DNA of 44,296 bases from Achromobacter denitrificans NBRC 15125 (GTDB lineage: Bacteria; Pseudomonadota; Gammaproteobacteria; Burkholderiales; Burkholderiaceae_B). The position numbers and the translations under genes are program-made. This document shows, one piece after another, positions 27,568 to 37,585 of this stretch (positions are counted from its first letter, which is position 1; every line of letters begins with the position of its first letter). Below the pieces are notes generated by a model. That model was not told the DNA's origin and ran no database searches. It worked only from the letters and a program-made list of their open reading frames with translations. Location of the stretch: NCBI RefSeq assembly GCF_001571365.1, contig NZ_BCTQ01000044.1, positions 1-44,296 on the forward strand. The letters are read 5' to 3'.

Positions 27568-28426
27568 GCCGGGCAGCCCAGTCGCGCGCGAACTGGTAGG
27601 CCACGCGGCCCGAGCGCGAGCCGCGCTCGATGGTCCACTGCAAGGCCTCGGTGCGCGAGGGCTCGATGTGCGCTTCCGGGCAACCCAGTTCGCGCAGCCA
27701 GTGGTAGACGATGTCCAGGTAGTCGTCCTGCTTGAAGGGGTAGAACGACAGCCACAGCCCGAAGCGTTCGGACAGCGAGATTTTTTCCTCGACGGTTTCG
27801 CCGGGGTGGATCTCGCCGTCGGGCTGGTGCTTGGCCGCCAGGTTCTCGCTCATGTATTCCGGCATCAGGTGGCGCCGGTTGGAGGTGGCGTAGATCAGCA
27901 CGTTGTCGCCCGAGGCCGACACCGAGCCGTCCAGCACCGATTTCAGCGCCTTGTAGCCGGCTTCGCCTTCCTCGAAGGACAGGTCGTCGCAGAACACGAT
28001 GAAGCGTTCGGGACGCGAGGCCACCATTTCGACGATGTCGGCCAGGTCGCCGAGGTCGGACTTGTCGACTTCGATCAGGCGCAGGCCGCGGTCGCCGTAG
28101 GCGGCCAGCATGGCCTTGACCAGCGAGCTCTTGCCGGTGCCGCGGGCGCCGGTCATGAGCACGTTGTTGGCGGGCTTCTTTTCGATGAACTGCAGCGTGT
28201 TGCGGTCGATGGTGGCCTTCTGGCGCTCGATGTGCTGAAGGTCTTCCATGTCGATGCGCGCCACGTGGCGCACGGCGTCCAGCCAGCCGCGCGAGCCGCG
28301 CTTGCGCCAGCGGAAGGCGTGGGCGCTCCAGTCGATTTCGGGCGGCGCGGGAGGAAGCCACGCTTCCAGCTGAGCCAGCACGCGCTCAGCGCGCTGGATG
28401 AGGGTGGAGAACTCGGTTGCGGTCAC
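27560..28426 (-). CDS. DUF815-family AAA ATPase
   Basis: Predicted ATPase of 288 residues. Walker A is GARGTGKS (residues 93-100) and Walker B FIVFCDD (about 142-148), followed by a sensor-like LIYATSNRRHL and an ERFGLWLSFYPF segment typical of DUF815. The GTG at 28426 (VTATEFSTLI) is the best start between the argJ stop and the conserved region, although its ribosome site is weak. Earlier in-frame codons lie within argJ. It lies 26 bases after argJ and overlaps the Nudix gene, indicating a single transcript. This argJ-ATPase-Nudix order is common in betaproteobacteria. The function of the family is not well defined. Confidence 0.9.
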   Translation of the reverse strand: MTATEFSTLIQRAERVLAQLEAWLPPAPPEIDWSAHAFRWRKRGSRGWLDAVRHVARIDMEDLQHIERQKATIDRNTLQFIEKKPANNVLMTGARGTGKSSLVKAMLAAYGDRGLRLIEVDKSDLGDLADIVEMVASRPERFIVFCDDLSFEEGEAGYKALKSVLDGSVSASGDNVLIYATSNRRHLMPEYMSENLAAKHQPDGEIHPGETVEEKISLSERFGLWLSFYPFKQDDYLDIVYHWLRELGCPEAHIEPSRTEALQWTIERGSRSGRVAYQFARDWAARHV

Positions 28427-28452
28427 GGCTCGGTCCAGGATGTTGGGGCGGA

Positions 28453-29679
28453 TCAGGAACGGTAGTCGGCGTTGATCGACACGTACTCGTGCGAGAAGTC
28501 GCAGGTGTAGACCGTGTCGCTCACCTGGCCGCGGCCCAGCGCGATGCGCACCAGGATCTCGGCCTGCTTCATCACGCGCTGGCCGTCGGCTTCCTGGTAG
28601 GCGGGATTGCGACCGCCGTCCTTGGCCACCAGCACGTCGTCCAGCCACAGGCGGATCCCGGAGACGTCCAGGTCGTCGATCCCGGCGTAGCCCACGGCGG
28701 CCAGGATGCGGCCCAGGTTGGGGTCCGAGGCGAAGAAGGCGGTCTTGACCAGGGGCGAGTGCGCGACCGCGTACGCCACCTTGAGCGCTTCCTCGGTGTT
28801 GCCGGCCTCTTCGACGCGGATGGTCATGAACTTGGTGGCGCCTTCGGCGTCGCGCACGATCTTGGTCGCCAGCTCCAGCGCGGCGGCGGTCAGGGCCTCG
28901 CGCACGGCGGCGTAGGCGGCGTCGGATTCGCTGTTGACGTTGACGCCCGACTTGCCGGTCGCGGCAATGATGAAGGAGTCATTGGTGGACGTGTCGCCGT
29001 CGACCGTGATGCGGTTGAAGGATGCGTCGGCGATTTCGACGGCGAGCTTGCGCAGCAGCGGCTGGGCGATGCCGGCGTCGGTTGCCAGGAAGCTCAGCAT
29101 CGTGGCCATGTTGGGGCGGATCATGCCCGCGCCCTTGCTGATGCCGGTGAAGGTGACGGTCTTGCCGCCGATGTCCACGCGGGCCGAGGAAATCTTCGGC
29201 AGCGTGTCGGTCGTCATGATGCCGTGGGCGGCGCTGGACCAGTGGTCGGGGCCGAGGTCGGCGATGGCGCGCGGCAGGCCGGCGACCAGGCGGTCCAGGG
29301 GCAGCGGCTCCAGGATGACGCCGGTGGAGAACGGCAGGATCTGGGCGGCGGGCACGCCCAGCAGCTGGCCCAGCGCCGCGCAGGTGTCCTGCGCCTTCTT
29401 CAGGCCTTCCTCGCCGGTGCCGGCGTTGGCGTTGCCCGTGTTGATGACCAGCGCGCTGATGGGGCCGCCGGCGGCCAGGTGGGCCTGGCAGACCTGCACC
29501 GGGGCGGCGCAGAAGCGGTTGCGCGTGAACACGCCGGCCACGCTGGTGCCCTCGGCCAGGCGGAATACCGTCAGGTCGCGGCGGTTGGCCTTGCGGATGC
29601 CGGCCTCGGCGACGCCGATGTCAACGCCGGCAACAGGAAAAATTTCGGACTCGGAGGGGATCTGCAGGTTAACGGCCAT
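28453..29679 (-). CDS. argJ: Bifunctional glutamate N-acetyltransferase/amino-acid acetyltransferase
   Basis: ArgJ (408 residues) recycles the acetyl group in arginine synthesis, moving it from N-acetylornithine to glutamate, and in bifunctional forms also uses acetyl-CoA. The self-cleavage site is visible in [20 protein letters not shown]. Cleavage between Ala192 and Thr193 makes the alpha and beta chains, and Thr193 becomes the nucleophile. The oxyanion-hole TG pair lies near residues 119-120 (FSTGVI). Length and ends are normal for the family. No other arginine genes are near. Confidence 0.95.
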   Translation of the reverse strand: MAVNLQIPSESEIFPVAGVDIGVAEAGIRKANRRDLTVFRLAEGTSVAGVFTRNRFCAAPVQVCQAHLAAGGPISALVINTGNANAGTGEEGLKKAQDTCAALGQLLGVPAAQILPFSTGVILEPLPLDRLVAGLPRAIADLGPDHWSSAAHGIMTTDTLPKISSARVDIGGKTVTFTGISKGAGMIRPNMATMLSFLATDAGIAQPLLRKLAVEIADASFNRITVDGDTSTNDSFIIAATGKSGVNVNSESDAAYAAVREALTAAALELATKIVRDAEGATKFMTIRVEEAGNTEEALKVAYAVAHSPLVKTAFFASDPNLGRILAAVGYAGIDDLDVSGIRLWLDDVLVAKDGGRNPAYQEADGQRVMKQAEILVRIALGRGQVSDTVYTCDFSHEYVSINADYRS

Positions 29680-29788
29680 GACTTCGTCTCATGAATGAGC
29701 AGGACGGAATCGCCGCCAGGCGAGGCGGCGCGCGGGGGAAAGCTTCGTATTATCCCACCGGTTTGGGCGGGCGGCGGTCAGCGGGCCG

Positions 29789-30823
29789 TCAGGGGCCGAT
29801 TCGCATGGCAGCCACGTCCAGCACGCCGGCCTCGCGGTTGCCGAGCACGGCCCGCACGGCGCCGTCGGGCGCCTGCAGCACCGATTTGCCGGCGGGCACG
29901 TCGTCGCCGCCGGCGCGGCGCGCCGAGCGGCCGCGCGAGGGCGAGAACAGCAGGTCGCCAGCCTGGGCGCCCGGCAGCCGGGGGTTGGCGGCCAGCACCC
30001 GGGTGCCAGGGGGATAGGTCATGTCGCCCAGCGCGGTTTCGCGGGCCAGCAGACCCTCGAAGCCCAGCATGCGGCGCTGGCCGTCCAGCTGCATGTCGAC
30101 TTTCAGCAGGGGCAGGCGGGCGACGTCCAGGGCGTCGCTGCCCTCGGTGCGCAGCAGCCAGCGCGGGGCGTCGCCGGCCGCGCCCGGCGCGGCGGCGGCG
30201 CCGACGACCTTGAGCCAGGCCCCGGCGGGCACGGGCTGCTGGTCCAGCGTGTTGCCGATGGCCAGGTGGCAGCTGGCGAAGCGGGGATGCCCGTCGCGCA
30301 TCACGAATTCGATCCGGTGGCCGTGCGCGCACAGCCAGCCTTCCATCGCCTGGTCGCGCTCGATTTCCACCGACAGGGTTTCCGCCTGCTTGCCGTTGGC
30401 GGGGTAGCGGAACAGGCGCGACGCCGTGATGCCCTGGATGGGAGCGGGGTGGGCCTCGGGAAAGACGGCGCGGTCGAAGGAGCCCAGGTCGCCCGGCGCG
30501 GCCAGGCGGAGTTCCGTGCCCGCGGGCATTTCCACGCCGGCCAGCAGCGTGGGCTGAGCCAGCACGGTCTTGCGGCCGGCGTCGGCCTGGGCGTCGCGCT
30601 GGGCCGAGAACCACAGGCTGAACTGCTGGTACGGGAAAATGGCCCCGACGATGGCGAGGAACGCCATCAGGACCGTGCCGATGCGGCGATGGTCGCCCAG
30701 CCAGTGGCGGGCGCTGCGGGTGGTGGCCAGCACGGCCAGCCAGGTCAGCAGCGTAGAAAGGCAGGCCAGCGAAGCTGCCATCAGCACGTAGAAATTGCCG
30801 CCAGGAAGAGAAACCGGAATCAT
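29789..30823 (-). CDS. Membrane protein of unknown function
   Basis: A 344-residue protein with two clear N-terminal membrane segments (about residues 10-35, YVLMAASLACLSTLLTWLAV; and 48-66, TVLMAFLAIVGAIF). A large, probably periplasmic domain follows, with beta-rich, Ala/Gly-rich sequence and only two Cys residues (about 163 and 179). I do not recognise the family. The start at 30823 is the first ATG after the MarR gene, 48 bases away. The ribosome site is weak, and a TTG 18 bases upstream is possible. About 110 gene-free bases separate its end from argJ. Confidence 0.75.
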   Translation of the reverse strand: MIPVSLPGGNFYVLMAASLACLSTLLTWLAVLATTRSARHWLGDHRRIGTVLMAFLAIVGAIFPYQQFSLWFSAQRDAQADAGRKTVLAQPTLLAGVEMPAGTELRLAAPGDLGSFDRAVFPEAHPAPIQGITASRLFRYPANGKQAETLSVEIERDQAMEGWLCAHGHRIEFVMRDGHPRFASCHLAIGNTLDQQPVPAGAWLKVVGAAAAPGAAGDAPRWLLRTEGSDALDVARLPLLKVDMQLDGQRRMLGFEGLLARETALGDMTYPPGTRVLAANPRLPGAQAGDLLFSPSRGRSARRAGGDDVPAGKSVLQAPDGAVRAVLGNREAGVLDVAAMRIGP

Positions 30824-30871
30824 GGCGGAATTATGCGCCAAACCGGCAGGCGGTTCAGCCTGGATCGCGCA

Positions 30872-31366
30872 TCAGGTCTTGGCCGCCGCCGAGCGGGTGG
30901 CCACCACCTGCAGCTTGAGCTCGCCCAGGGCCTGGAACAAGGCGTTGCGGGTGCTCTCGGGCAGGTCGCCGAACATGGACTTGACCCAGGACTCATGGGC
31001 GCGCGCCATGCGGGCGAAACTCTTCTTGCCCAGCGGCGTGAGCTTGATGAGCGAGCTGCGGCGGTCGGTTTCGACCTTGGTGCGCACCACCAGGCCTTCC
31101 TTTTCCAGCTGGTCGGTGATGCCCGTGATGTTGCCGTTGGTGACCATCATGTGGCGTGACAGTTCGCCCATCTTCATGCCCTTGGGCGCGCGCTGCAATT
31201 GCGCCATCAGGTCGAAGCGGGGGAGCGTCGTGTCGAATTCGTTGCGCAGGCGGCTGCGGATCTCGCTTTCGACGAGATTGGCGCAGGTCAGCATGCGCAG
31301 CCACAGGCGCAGCGCGTGGTGGTCGTCCGGCGCGGCGCGGGATTCCAGGTCGGGGGCGTTGATCAT
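30872..31366 (-). CDS. MarR-family transcriptional regulator
   Basis: Winged-helix dimeric regulator of 164 residues. The DNA-binding region spans about residues 60-115 (MGELSRHMMVTNGNITGITD as recognition region; the wing contains KVETDRRSSLIKLTPLG). MarR proteins usually repress a neighbouring catabolic or efflux operon and release DNA when they bind a phenolic or related ligand. It lies six bases after the alpha/beta-hydrolase gene, so the two are cotranscribed, divergent from the LIV-type transporter. A candidate operator lies at 32316-32331. Confidence 0.92.
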   Translation of the reverse strand: MINAPDLESRAAPDDHHALRLWLRMLTCANLVESEIRSRLRNEFDTTLPRFDLMAQLQRAPKGMKMGELSRHMMVTNGNITGITDQLEKEGLVVRTKVETDRRSSLIKLTPLGKKSFARMARAHESWVKSMFGDLPESTRNALFQALGELKLQVVATRSAAAKT

Positions 31367-31372
31367 GGCGGT

Positions 31373-32260
31373 TTACCGGGAATGAGGGGCGGGCGCCAGA
31401 CCCATCTGCTCGAAGATGGCGCGGGTCAGCGGGCTGTCGGGATCGTTCAGGCTAAGGACGATGTCGTAGTGGTTCGTGCCGGGCATGGGCACATAGCGCC
31501 CGGGAAAGCCGCGCTCGATCCAGGCGGCGAGGTAGTCGTCGCTCTGGCGCTTGAACTCGGCGGTCTCGGTTTCGCCGTAGCTGACCACCAGCGGGCAGCC
31601 CGCCTGGGGCAGTTGCAGGGCGGGGCTGTTGCGGATGGCGTCGGCCTCGCTCATGCGCATCCATTCGTTGATGTGGGTGTGCACCAGGGGCCGCAGGTCG
31701 AACAGGCCCGACAAGGGCGCGGCGCCGCGGATCAGGTCGGGCGGGACTTCGTAGCCGGCATGCCAGCCGTTTGCCAGCAGCGCGCCGACCAGGTGGCCGC
31801 CCGCGGAACTGCCGCAGACGTGGATGCGCGTCGGATCGCCGCCGTATTCGGCGATATGGCGGTGGATCCAGGCCAGGGCGCGCCGGTTCTGGTCCACGAT
31901 GCGGTCCAGCGTGACGGCGGGCGCCAGCGAGTAGTTCACGGCCACGACGACGGCGCCGGCCCGGGTGAACGCCGGCGCCATGCCGCTGGAATCGCTCTTG
32001 GACAGCAGGCGCCAGTAGCCGCCATGGATGAACACGAACACCGGCGCGTTGCGCGCGCCGGCGGCGGCGGGGAAGATGTCCAGCGATTCGTCGGCGTGCT
32101 CGCCGAAGGGCACGTCCAGCGCGCAGTCCAGCGTGCGGCGCGCCTCGGCGCTGTCCTCGGCGTACTTCTTGAGTATCGGCTGGATGTCGGGTACTGTCGC
32201 GCGAGCGTTGTACTGGATGTCCAGCGCGGCGCGGTCATAATTGCGGTAGAGGGTGGCCAT
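31373..32260 (-). CDS. Alpha/beta hydrolase, arylformamidase-like
   Basis: Hydrolase of 295 residues. The HGGYW oxyanion-hole motif is at 79-83, the nucleophile Ser152 lies in the GSSAGG elbow (150-155), and a likely catalytic His is in PGTNHYD near 265. HGGYW with this layout is characteristic of the kynurenine formamidase/BD-FAE group. The N-terminus (YRNYDRAALDIQYNARATVP) also matches that group. It is the first gene of a two-gene operon with the MarR regulator and is divergent from a LIV-type transporter. This suggests it acts on an imported ester or amide of an aromatic compound. That substrate is inference. Confidence 0.9.
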   Translation of the reverse strand: MATLYRNYDRAALDIQYNARATVPDIQPILKKYAEDSAEARRTLDCALDVPFGEHADESLDIFPAAAGARNAPVFVFIHGGYWRLLSKSDSSGMAPAFTRAGAVVVAVNYSLAPAVTLDRIVDQNRRALAWIHRHIAEYGGDPTRIHVCGSSAGGHLVGALLANGWHAGYEVPPDLIRGAAPLSGLFDLRPLVHTHINEWMRMSEADAIRNSPALQLPQAGCPLVVSYGETETAEFKRQSDDYLAAWIERGFPGRYVPMPGTNHYDIVLSLNDPDSPLTRAIFEQMGLAPAPHSR

Positions 32261-32315
32261 GGCGGTCGCTGTTGGGGAACCCGTTGGTAAAAACCCTAGA
32301 CTTGTTTTGGTGGAT

Positions 32316-32331
32316 ACTTTAAACCTAAACT
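32316..32331. promoter_or_regulatory. Candidate MarR operator
   Basis: ACTTTAAACCTAAACT is an imperfect dyad (10 of 16 positions symmetric, with TTTA and TAAA arms) in an AT-rich patch 55 bases upstream of the hydrolase gene. The patch is shared with the divergent transporter gene at 32564. Its position and symmetry suit the linked MarR repressor. Confidence 0.4.
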
Positions 32332-32489
32332 ATGAACCATGCCAGCTTTCCCCATGATGCACAAGGGGATTGGGGCAGCTCAGGACATCGGCGCCACGGC
32401 GCCGGCAGGCCGGGCATAGAAGTCTTTCGAATCGCACCACAAGAATGCCTCGACGCTGTGCCTTCGGCTTGCCGCCCCCGTGGCTGCGG

Positions 32490-32520
32490 TTTTTACCTTG
32501 GGGCGGCCCGGCGGTAAAAA
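32490..32520. repeat. Inverted repeat in the transporter leader
   Basis: TTTTTACC (32490-32497) and GGTAAAAA (32513-32520) are perfect reverse complements with a 15-base GC-rich centre, about 45 bases before the binding-protein start. No T-run follows, so it is not a normal terminator. It could be an operator or a leader hairpin. The rest of the 303-base gap 32261-32563 shows no gene. Confidence 0.4.
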
Positions 32521-32563
32521 AAGAACACCCATTCTGCGCGGCTCGCGCACGGAGCACACCACC

Positions 32564-33727
32564 ATGCGTTTGATCACTTCCCTTCTGGCCGCTGCGGCCC
32601 TGGTCCCGGCAATGGCCAGCGCCGACACGATCAAGGTCGGCATCGCCAACGATATTTCCGGCCCCTTCTCGGCCTTGGGCGCCGAAGCCCGCGACGGCTT
32701 CAATCTCGCCATCAAGCAACTGGGCGGCAAGCTGGGCGGACAGCCCGCCGAATTCGTGCAGACCGACATGGGCGGCAACCCCGACCAGGCCCGCCAGCTC
32801 GTTACGCGCTACATCCAGCGCGACAAGATCGATTTCTTCACCGGCCCCATCGGCTCGAACGTGGCGCTGGCCGTCGGCCCGGCGCTGTTCGCCGCCAAGG
32901 TGCCGTACCTGTCGAACAACCCCGGCCCCAGCCAGTTCGCCGGCGCGCAGTGCAACGCCTACTGGTTCGGCACGTCCTACCAGAACGATGCCTTCCACGA
33001 GGCGGCCGGCAAGGTCGCGGCGGACCGCGGCTTCAAGAAGATGTTCATCATGGCCCCGGACTACCCGGCGGGCAAGGATGCGCTGACCGGCTTCAAGCGC
33101 GGCTACAAGACCGCGCCCGGCGACGAGGTCTACACCAAGCTCGGCCAGATCGACTACGCCGCCGAACTGGCGCAGATCCGCGCGGCCAAGCCCGACGCGG
33201 TCTACATCTTCCTGCCGGGCGGCATGGGCATCAACTTCGTCAAGCAATTCGTGTCGACTGGCCTGTCGCAAAGCGTCAAGCTGATCGGCCCGGGCTTCTC
33301 GGCCGACGAGGACGTGATCCAGGCCGTGGGCGACCCCATGCTGGGCATGTACAACACGGCGCAGTGGGCGCATGACCTGGACGTGCCGCAGAACAAGGCC
33401 TTCGTCGAGGCGTTCCGCAAGGAATACAACGGCCGCTATCCCTCGGTCTATGCCGCCCAGTCCTACGACGTGATCATGGCCATGGACGCCGCGGTCAAGC
33501 AGGCCGGCGGCAAGGCCTCCGACCGCGCCGCCATCATCCAGGCGCTGCAGAAGGCCGACTACCCCTCGGTGCGCGGCAGCTTCACCTACGGCAAGAACCA
33601 CTATCCGATCCAGTCCTACTACCTGCGCGTCGTCGAAAAGGACGGCAGCGGCCGCGTCACCAACAAGCTGGTGGGCAAGGTGTTCGACAAGTACCAGGAC
33701 GTCTACGTCGGCGACTGCAAGCTGTAG
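32564..33727 (+). CDS. LIV-type ABC transporter substrate-binding protein (second system)
   Basis: Periplasmic receptor of 387 residues with signal peptide MRLITSLLAAAALVPAMASA. The mature start DTIKVGIANDISGPFSALG is typical of LIV/aromatic-acid type binding proteins. There are only two cysteines (about residues 129 and 385, the latter in GDCKL), which might form a disulphide. GGAG lies nine bases before the ATG. It heads a five-gene transporter cluster, with 192 bases of hairpin-rich DNA before the permeases. Divergence from MarR and an arylformamidase-like hydrolase suggests an aromatic or amide ligand. Confidence 0.93.
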   Translation: MRLITSLLAAAALVPAMASADTIKVGIANDISGPFSALGAEARDGFNLAIKQLGGKLGGQPAEFVQTDMGGNPDQARQLVTRYIQRDKIDFFTGPIGSNVALAVGPALFAAKVPYLSNNPGPSQFAGAQCNAYWFGTSYQNDAFHEAAGKVAADRGFKKMFIMAPDYPAGKDALTGFKRGYKTAPGDEVYTKLGQIDYAAELAQIRAAKPDAVYIFLPGGMGINFVKQFVSTGLSQSVKLIGPGFSADEDVIQAVGDPMLGMYNTAQWAHDLDVPQNKAFVEAFRKEYNGRYPSVYAAQSYDVIMAMDAAVKQAGGKASDRAAIIQALQKADYPSVRGSFTYGKNHYPIQSYYLRVVEKDGSGRVTNKLVGKVFDKYQDVYVGDCKL

Positions 33728-33737
33728 AGGGAAGCCC

Positions 33738-33800
33738 ACCCCGAAGCGCTGCGCGCTTCCCCCTCAAGGGGGCATGCCTGCGGACCGGCGAAGCCGGCTC
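33738..33800. repeat. Hairpin-rich intergenic repeat in the binding-protein/permease gap
   Basis: Consecutive palindromes lie after the binding-protein stop: GAAGCGC/GCGCTTC with loop TGC, CCCCCT/AGGGGG around CA, and CCGGC/GCCGG around GAA. This string resembles short intergenic repeats widespread in Burkholderiales. It may attenuate transcription into the permease genes. No T-run is present. Confidence 0.5.
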
Positions 33801-33919
33801 CGCGGCATCCGGATGGAGTGACACCAGTGCATGCGCCGCGCGTGATGGGCAATTGGATTGGCTTTGGTGATTTGACCGCGAGCTAGGCCATCGGCAATTC
33901 GCGGCAGGGAGAAGTCTTC

Positions 33920-34840
33920 ATGACGTTTACGCTGATCGTCGAGCAATTGCTGAACGGTCTGCAGTTTGGGTTGATGTTGTTTCTGATCGCGGCCGGGCTG
34001 ACCCTGGTGTTCGGCATCATGGACATCATGAATCTGGCTCACGGCTCGCTCTACATGGCCGGCGCCTACGTGGCCGCCGAAACCATGCAGCGCACGGGTT
34101 CCTTCACCGCCGCCGTCCTGGTGGCGGCCGTCGCCACCGGGCTGGTCGGCGTGATCCTGGAACTGGTCCTGATCCGCCGCCTGGCGCTGCGCGACCACCT
34201 GGCCCAGGTGCTGGGCACCTACGCCGTCATTCTCATCGCCAACGACCTGGTCAAGATGATCTGGGGCCCGGCCCCGGTGATGCTGAACATGCCGGCCGCG
34301 CTGTCCGGCCCGGTGCGCCTGCTGCCCGACCTGCTCTATCCCGCCTACCGCCTCATGATCATCGTGTTCGGCGTGGCCGCGGCCGCGGGGCTGTACTGGT
34401 TCGTGACCCGCACCCGCGCGGGCGTGCTGGTGCGGGCCGGCGCCTCCAACCGCCAGATGGCCACGCTGATGGGCGTGCGCGTGCCGATGCTGTTCCTGGG
34501 CGTGTTCGCGCTGGGCGCCATGCTGGCCGCGGTGGCCGGCGCCCTGCTGGGCCCGATCACGTCGGTGCAGGTAGGCATGGGCGAGGAAATCCTGATCCTG
34601 GTGCTGGTGTGCATCGTCATCGGCGGCATCGGCTCGATCCGCGGCGCCTTCGTCGGCGCGCTGCTGGTGGGCATGGTGGACACGGCGGGGCGGGCCTTCC
34701 TGCCCATGCTGCTGCGCCAGGTCTTTTCGCCGGCGGTGGCGTCCAGCGTCGGTCCGACGCTGGCGGCCATCGCCATTTACGTATTGATGGCGGCGGTGCT
34801 GGTGTTCCGGCCCTCAGGCCTGTTTCCGGCGCGGGGTTGA
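33920..34840 (+). CDS. LIV-type ABC transporter permease (LivH-like, second system)
   Basis: Permease of 306 residues. The opening QLLNGLQFGLMLFLIAAGLT, followed by LVFGIMDIMNLAHGSLYMAG, is the LivH pattern. The coupling loop TRAGVLVRAGASNRQMATLMGV contacts the ATPases. Around eight membrane segments are visible. GGGAGAAG precedes the ATG. The LivM-like gene begins two bases after its stop. It is the first of four tightly packed genes, probably partly transcribed from the binding-protein promoter. Confidence 0.93.
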   Translation: MTFTLIVEQLLNGLQFGLMLFLIAAGLTLVFGIMDIMNLAHGSLYMAGAYVAAETMQRTGSFTAAVLVAAVATGLVGVILELVLIRRLALRDHLAQVLGTYAVILIANDLVKMIWGPAPVMLNMPAALSGPVRLLPDLLYPAYRLMIIVFGVAAAAGLYWFVTRTRAGVLVRAGASNRQMATLMGVRVPMLFLGVFALGAMLAAVAGALLGPITSVQVGMGEEILILVLVCIVIGGIGSIRGAFVGALLVGMVDTAGRAFLPMLLRQVFSPAVASSVGPTLAAIAIYVLMAAVLVFRPSGLFPARG

Positions 34841-34842
34841 CT

Positions 34843-35805
34843 GTGAGATCCGCAATCTGGACTGTGATCCTGCTGGCCGCGCTGGCGGTCTTCCCGCTGG
34901 TGGCGCCGGCCCTGGGCCTGGACTTCTACATTTCCTTCGTGCGGCGCGTGCTGATCTACGCGCTGGCCGCCACCAGCCTGAACCTGATCCTGGGCTACGG
35001 CGGCATGGTGGCGCTGGGGCATGCGGCCTTCTTCGGCGCCGGCGCCTACGCCGTGGGCATCCTCGCCATGGCGGGCGTCACCTCGGCGCTGATCGTCTGG
35101 CCGGTCGCCATGCTGCTGGCGGCGGTGCTGGCCTGCGTCACCGGGGCGATCTCGCTGCGCACCCGCGGCGTGTACTTCATCATGATTACGCTCGCTTTCG
35201 CGCAGATGCTGTTCTACATCTTCATCTCGCTGCGCCAGTACGGCGGCGAGGACGGACTGAACCTGCCGGGCTATTCCAGCCTGCCGGGCATCGACCTGGC
35301 CAACGACACGAGCTTCTATTACCTGGTGCTGGTCCTGTTCGCGCTGCTCATGTGGGCATTCGGACGCGTGGTGGCCTCGCGCTTCGGCACGGCGCTGCAA
35401 GGCATCCGCGAGAACGAGTCGCGCATGGAATCCATGGGCTATCCCGTCTACCGGATCAAGCTCACGGCCTTCACCCTCAGCGGCGCGGTGGCCGGGCTGG
35501 CGGGCGCGCTGCTGGCCAACCACAACCTCTTCATCTCGCCCAGCCTGATGCACTGGACCCAGTCGGCCAACCTGCTGATCATGGTGCTGGTGGGCGGCAT
35601 CGGCCTGCGCTACGGCGGGGTGGCCGGCGCCGTGGTGATGCTGACGCTGGAGGAAGTGCTGCGCCTGTGGACGGAATACTGGCACCTGCCGCTGGGCGTG
35701 CTGCTGCTGTGCGTGGTGTTCGGCGCGCCGCGCGGCCTGGTCGGGCTGTTCGGCCCGCTGTTCGGCGGCCGCGCCGCCCCGCAATCCAGCAAGGTGGGAT
35801 CATGA
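34843..35805 (+). CDS. LIV-type ABC transporter permease (LivM-like, second system)
   Basis: Permease of 320 residues, LivM type. It has SLNLILGYGGMVALGHAAFF, LRTRGVYFIMITLAFAQMLF and the coupling loop SRFGTALQGIRENESRMESMGY. The GTG start at 34843 lies two bases after the LivH-like stop and gives VRSAIWTVILLA, so the first helix begins almost at once. It overlaps the ATPase gene by four bases (ATGA). The C-terminus GGRAAPQSSKVGS is polar. Confidence 0.92.
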   Translation: MRSAIWTVILLAALAVFPLVAPALGLDFYISFVRRVLIYALAATSLNLILGYGGMVALGHAAFFGAGAYAVGILAMAGVTSALIVWPVAMLLAAVLACVTGAISLRTRGVYFIMITLAFAQMLFYIFISLRQYGGEDGLNLPGYSSLPGIDLANDTSFYYLVLVLFALLMWAFGRVVASRFGTALQGIRENESRMESMGYPVYRIKLTAFTLSGAVAGLAGALLANHNLFISPSLMHWTQSANLLIMVLVGGIGLRYGGVAGAVVMLTLEEVLRLWTEYWHLPLGVLLLCVVFGAPRGLVGLFGPLFGGRAAPQSSKVGS

Positions 35806-36568
35806 ACGCTGCCGCAACTCCGGCCCTGCAGGCATCGGGGCTGGTGCGCCGTTTCGGCGCGCTGGTCGCCACCGACAATGTGTCGCTGTCGCTGAACCCG
35901 GGCGAGATCCACGCCCTGATCGGCCCCAACGGCGCGGGCAAGTCCACCCTGATCCACCTGCTGTCGGGCACGCTGTCCGCGGATTCGGGCAAGCTGACGG
36001 TGGACGGCCGCGACGTCACCGGCATGAATGCGCACCAGCGGGTGTCCGCGGGCCTGTCGCGTTCCTACCAGATCACCAACATCTTCAAGCAGTCCAGCGT
36101 GCTGGACAACCTGGTGCTCGCGGTGCAGGCGCATGCCGGCAGCAGCTTCCGGTTCTGGAAGCCGCGCGCGGCCGAAGCCGCCCTGTACGAGGAGGCGCGC
36201 GAACTGGCGCGGGAATGCGCCATCGACGCCAGCCTGCTGGAGCGGCCTGCCGGCACCTTGCCGCACGGCGAACAGCGCAAGGTGGAATTCGCGCTGGCGC
36301 TGGCGGCCCGGCCCCGCGTGCTGTTGCTGGACGAGCCCATGGCGGGCATGGGGCCGGACGAAACCGTCCGCCTCACCGAACTGATCGAATCCCTGCGGGG
36401 ACGCGCCGCCATGTTGCTGGTGGAACATGATATGCAGGCGGTATTCCGCCTGGCCGACCGCTTGTCGGTGCTGGTGTACGGCCGGGTCATCGCGACGGGC
36501 ACGCCGGATGAAATCCGCGCCAATCCCGAGGTGCGGCAAGCCTACCTGGGCGACGAGGAGACCGCGTG

Positions 36569-36569
<1 letters not shown>
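35802..36569 (+). CDS. LIV-type ABC transporter ATPase (LivG-like, second system)
   Basis: ATPase of 255 residues. Walker A is GPNGAGKST (about 41-49), the Q-loop region SRSYQITNIFKQSSVLDNL, and the signature is LPHGEQRK rather than LSGGQ, a variant common in LivG-type proteins. Walker B is VLLLDEPMAGMGP, followed by VEHDM with the switch His. The C-terminal DEIRANPEVRQAYLGDEE is the standard LivG tail. The start overlaps the LivM-like stop as ATGA. Confidence 0.94.
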
Positions 36570-37273
<704 letters not shown>

Positions 37274-37287
37274 CGAGAAAGCCTCAA

Positions 37288-37313
37288 TCGGGCGCCCGGC
37301 AAGCGGGCTCCGA
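37288..37313 (+). terminator. Bulged hairpin after the second LIV operon
   Basis: TCGG..GCCCG pairs with CGGGC.CCGA with small bulges, starting 15 bases after the LivF-like stop. There is no T-run. It is a possible weak terminator separating the transporter from the sia operon. Confidence 0.35.
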
Positions 37314-37338
37314 TGACATAAATCGCAATAAATCGGCA

Positions 37339-37366
37339 TTTACATTGCAACGATGAAACTTATGGC
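37339..37366 (+). promoter_or_regulatory. Possible promoter of the siaABCD operon
   Basis: TTTACA (37339-37344) and TATGGC (37361-37366) are spaced 16 bases apart in an AT-richer patch, giving a leader of about 210 bases before siaA. The 37274-37585 gap contains no supported gene. A second candidate, TATCT near 37417, cannot be excluded. Confidence 0.3.
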
Positions 37367-37585
37367 GTCCCGGGTGCTTACACTCGTTTTCGCCTGTTTC
37401 AATTGGATCCACTGTTATCTAAACTTGTCGCGCCGGACGTGCCGCGTGGTACGCCCGCAGCAGGCTCTAGGCCGAAGAGGCGGGGCGAATGGCGCGGCAA
37501 GAGGCGGGTTTTACGGCCGCCGCCCGCGCACGCGCCCCCTTTTTACGCACGTCACGTCTTATTAAGGTTGTCAGGAAGACTTCGC

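Noticed and set aside
32490..32520. TTTTTACC/GGTAAAAA as an intrinsic terminator
   Set aside because: On neither strand does a T-run follow the stem, so I list it only as an inverted repeat of unknown role.
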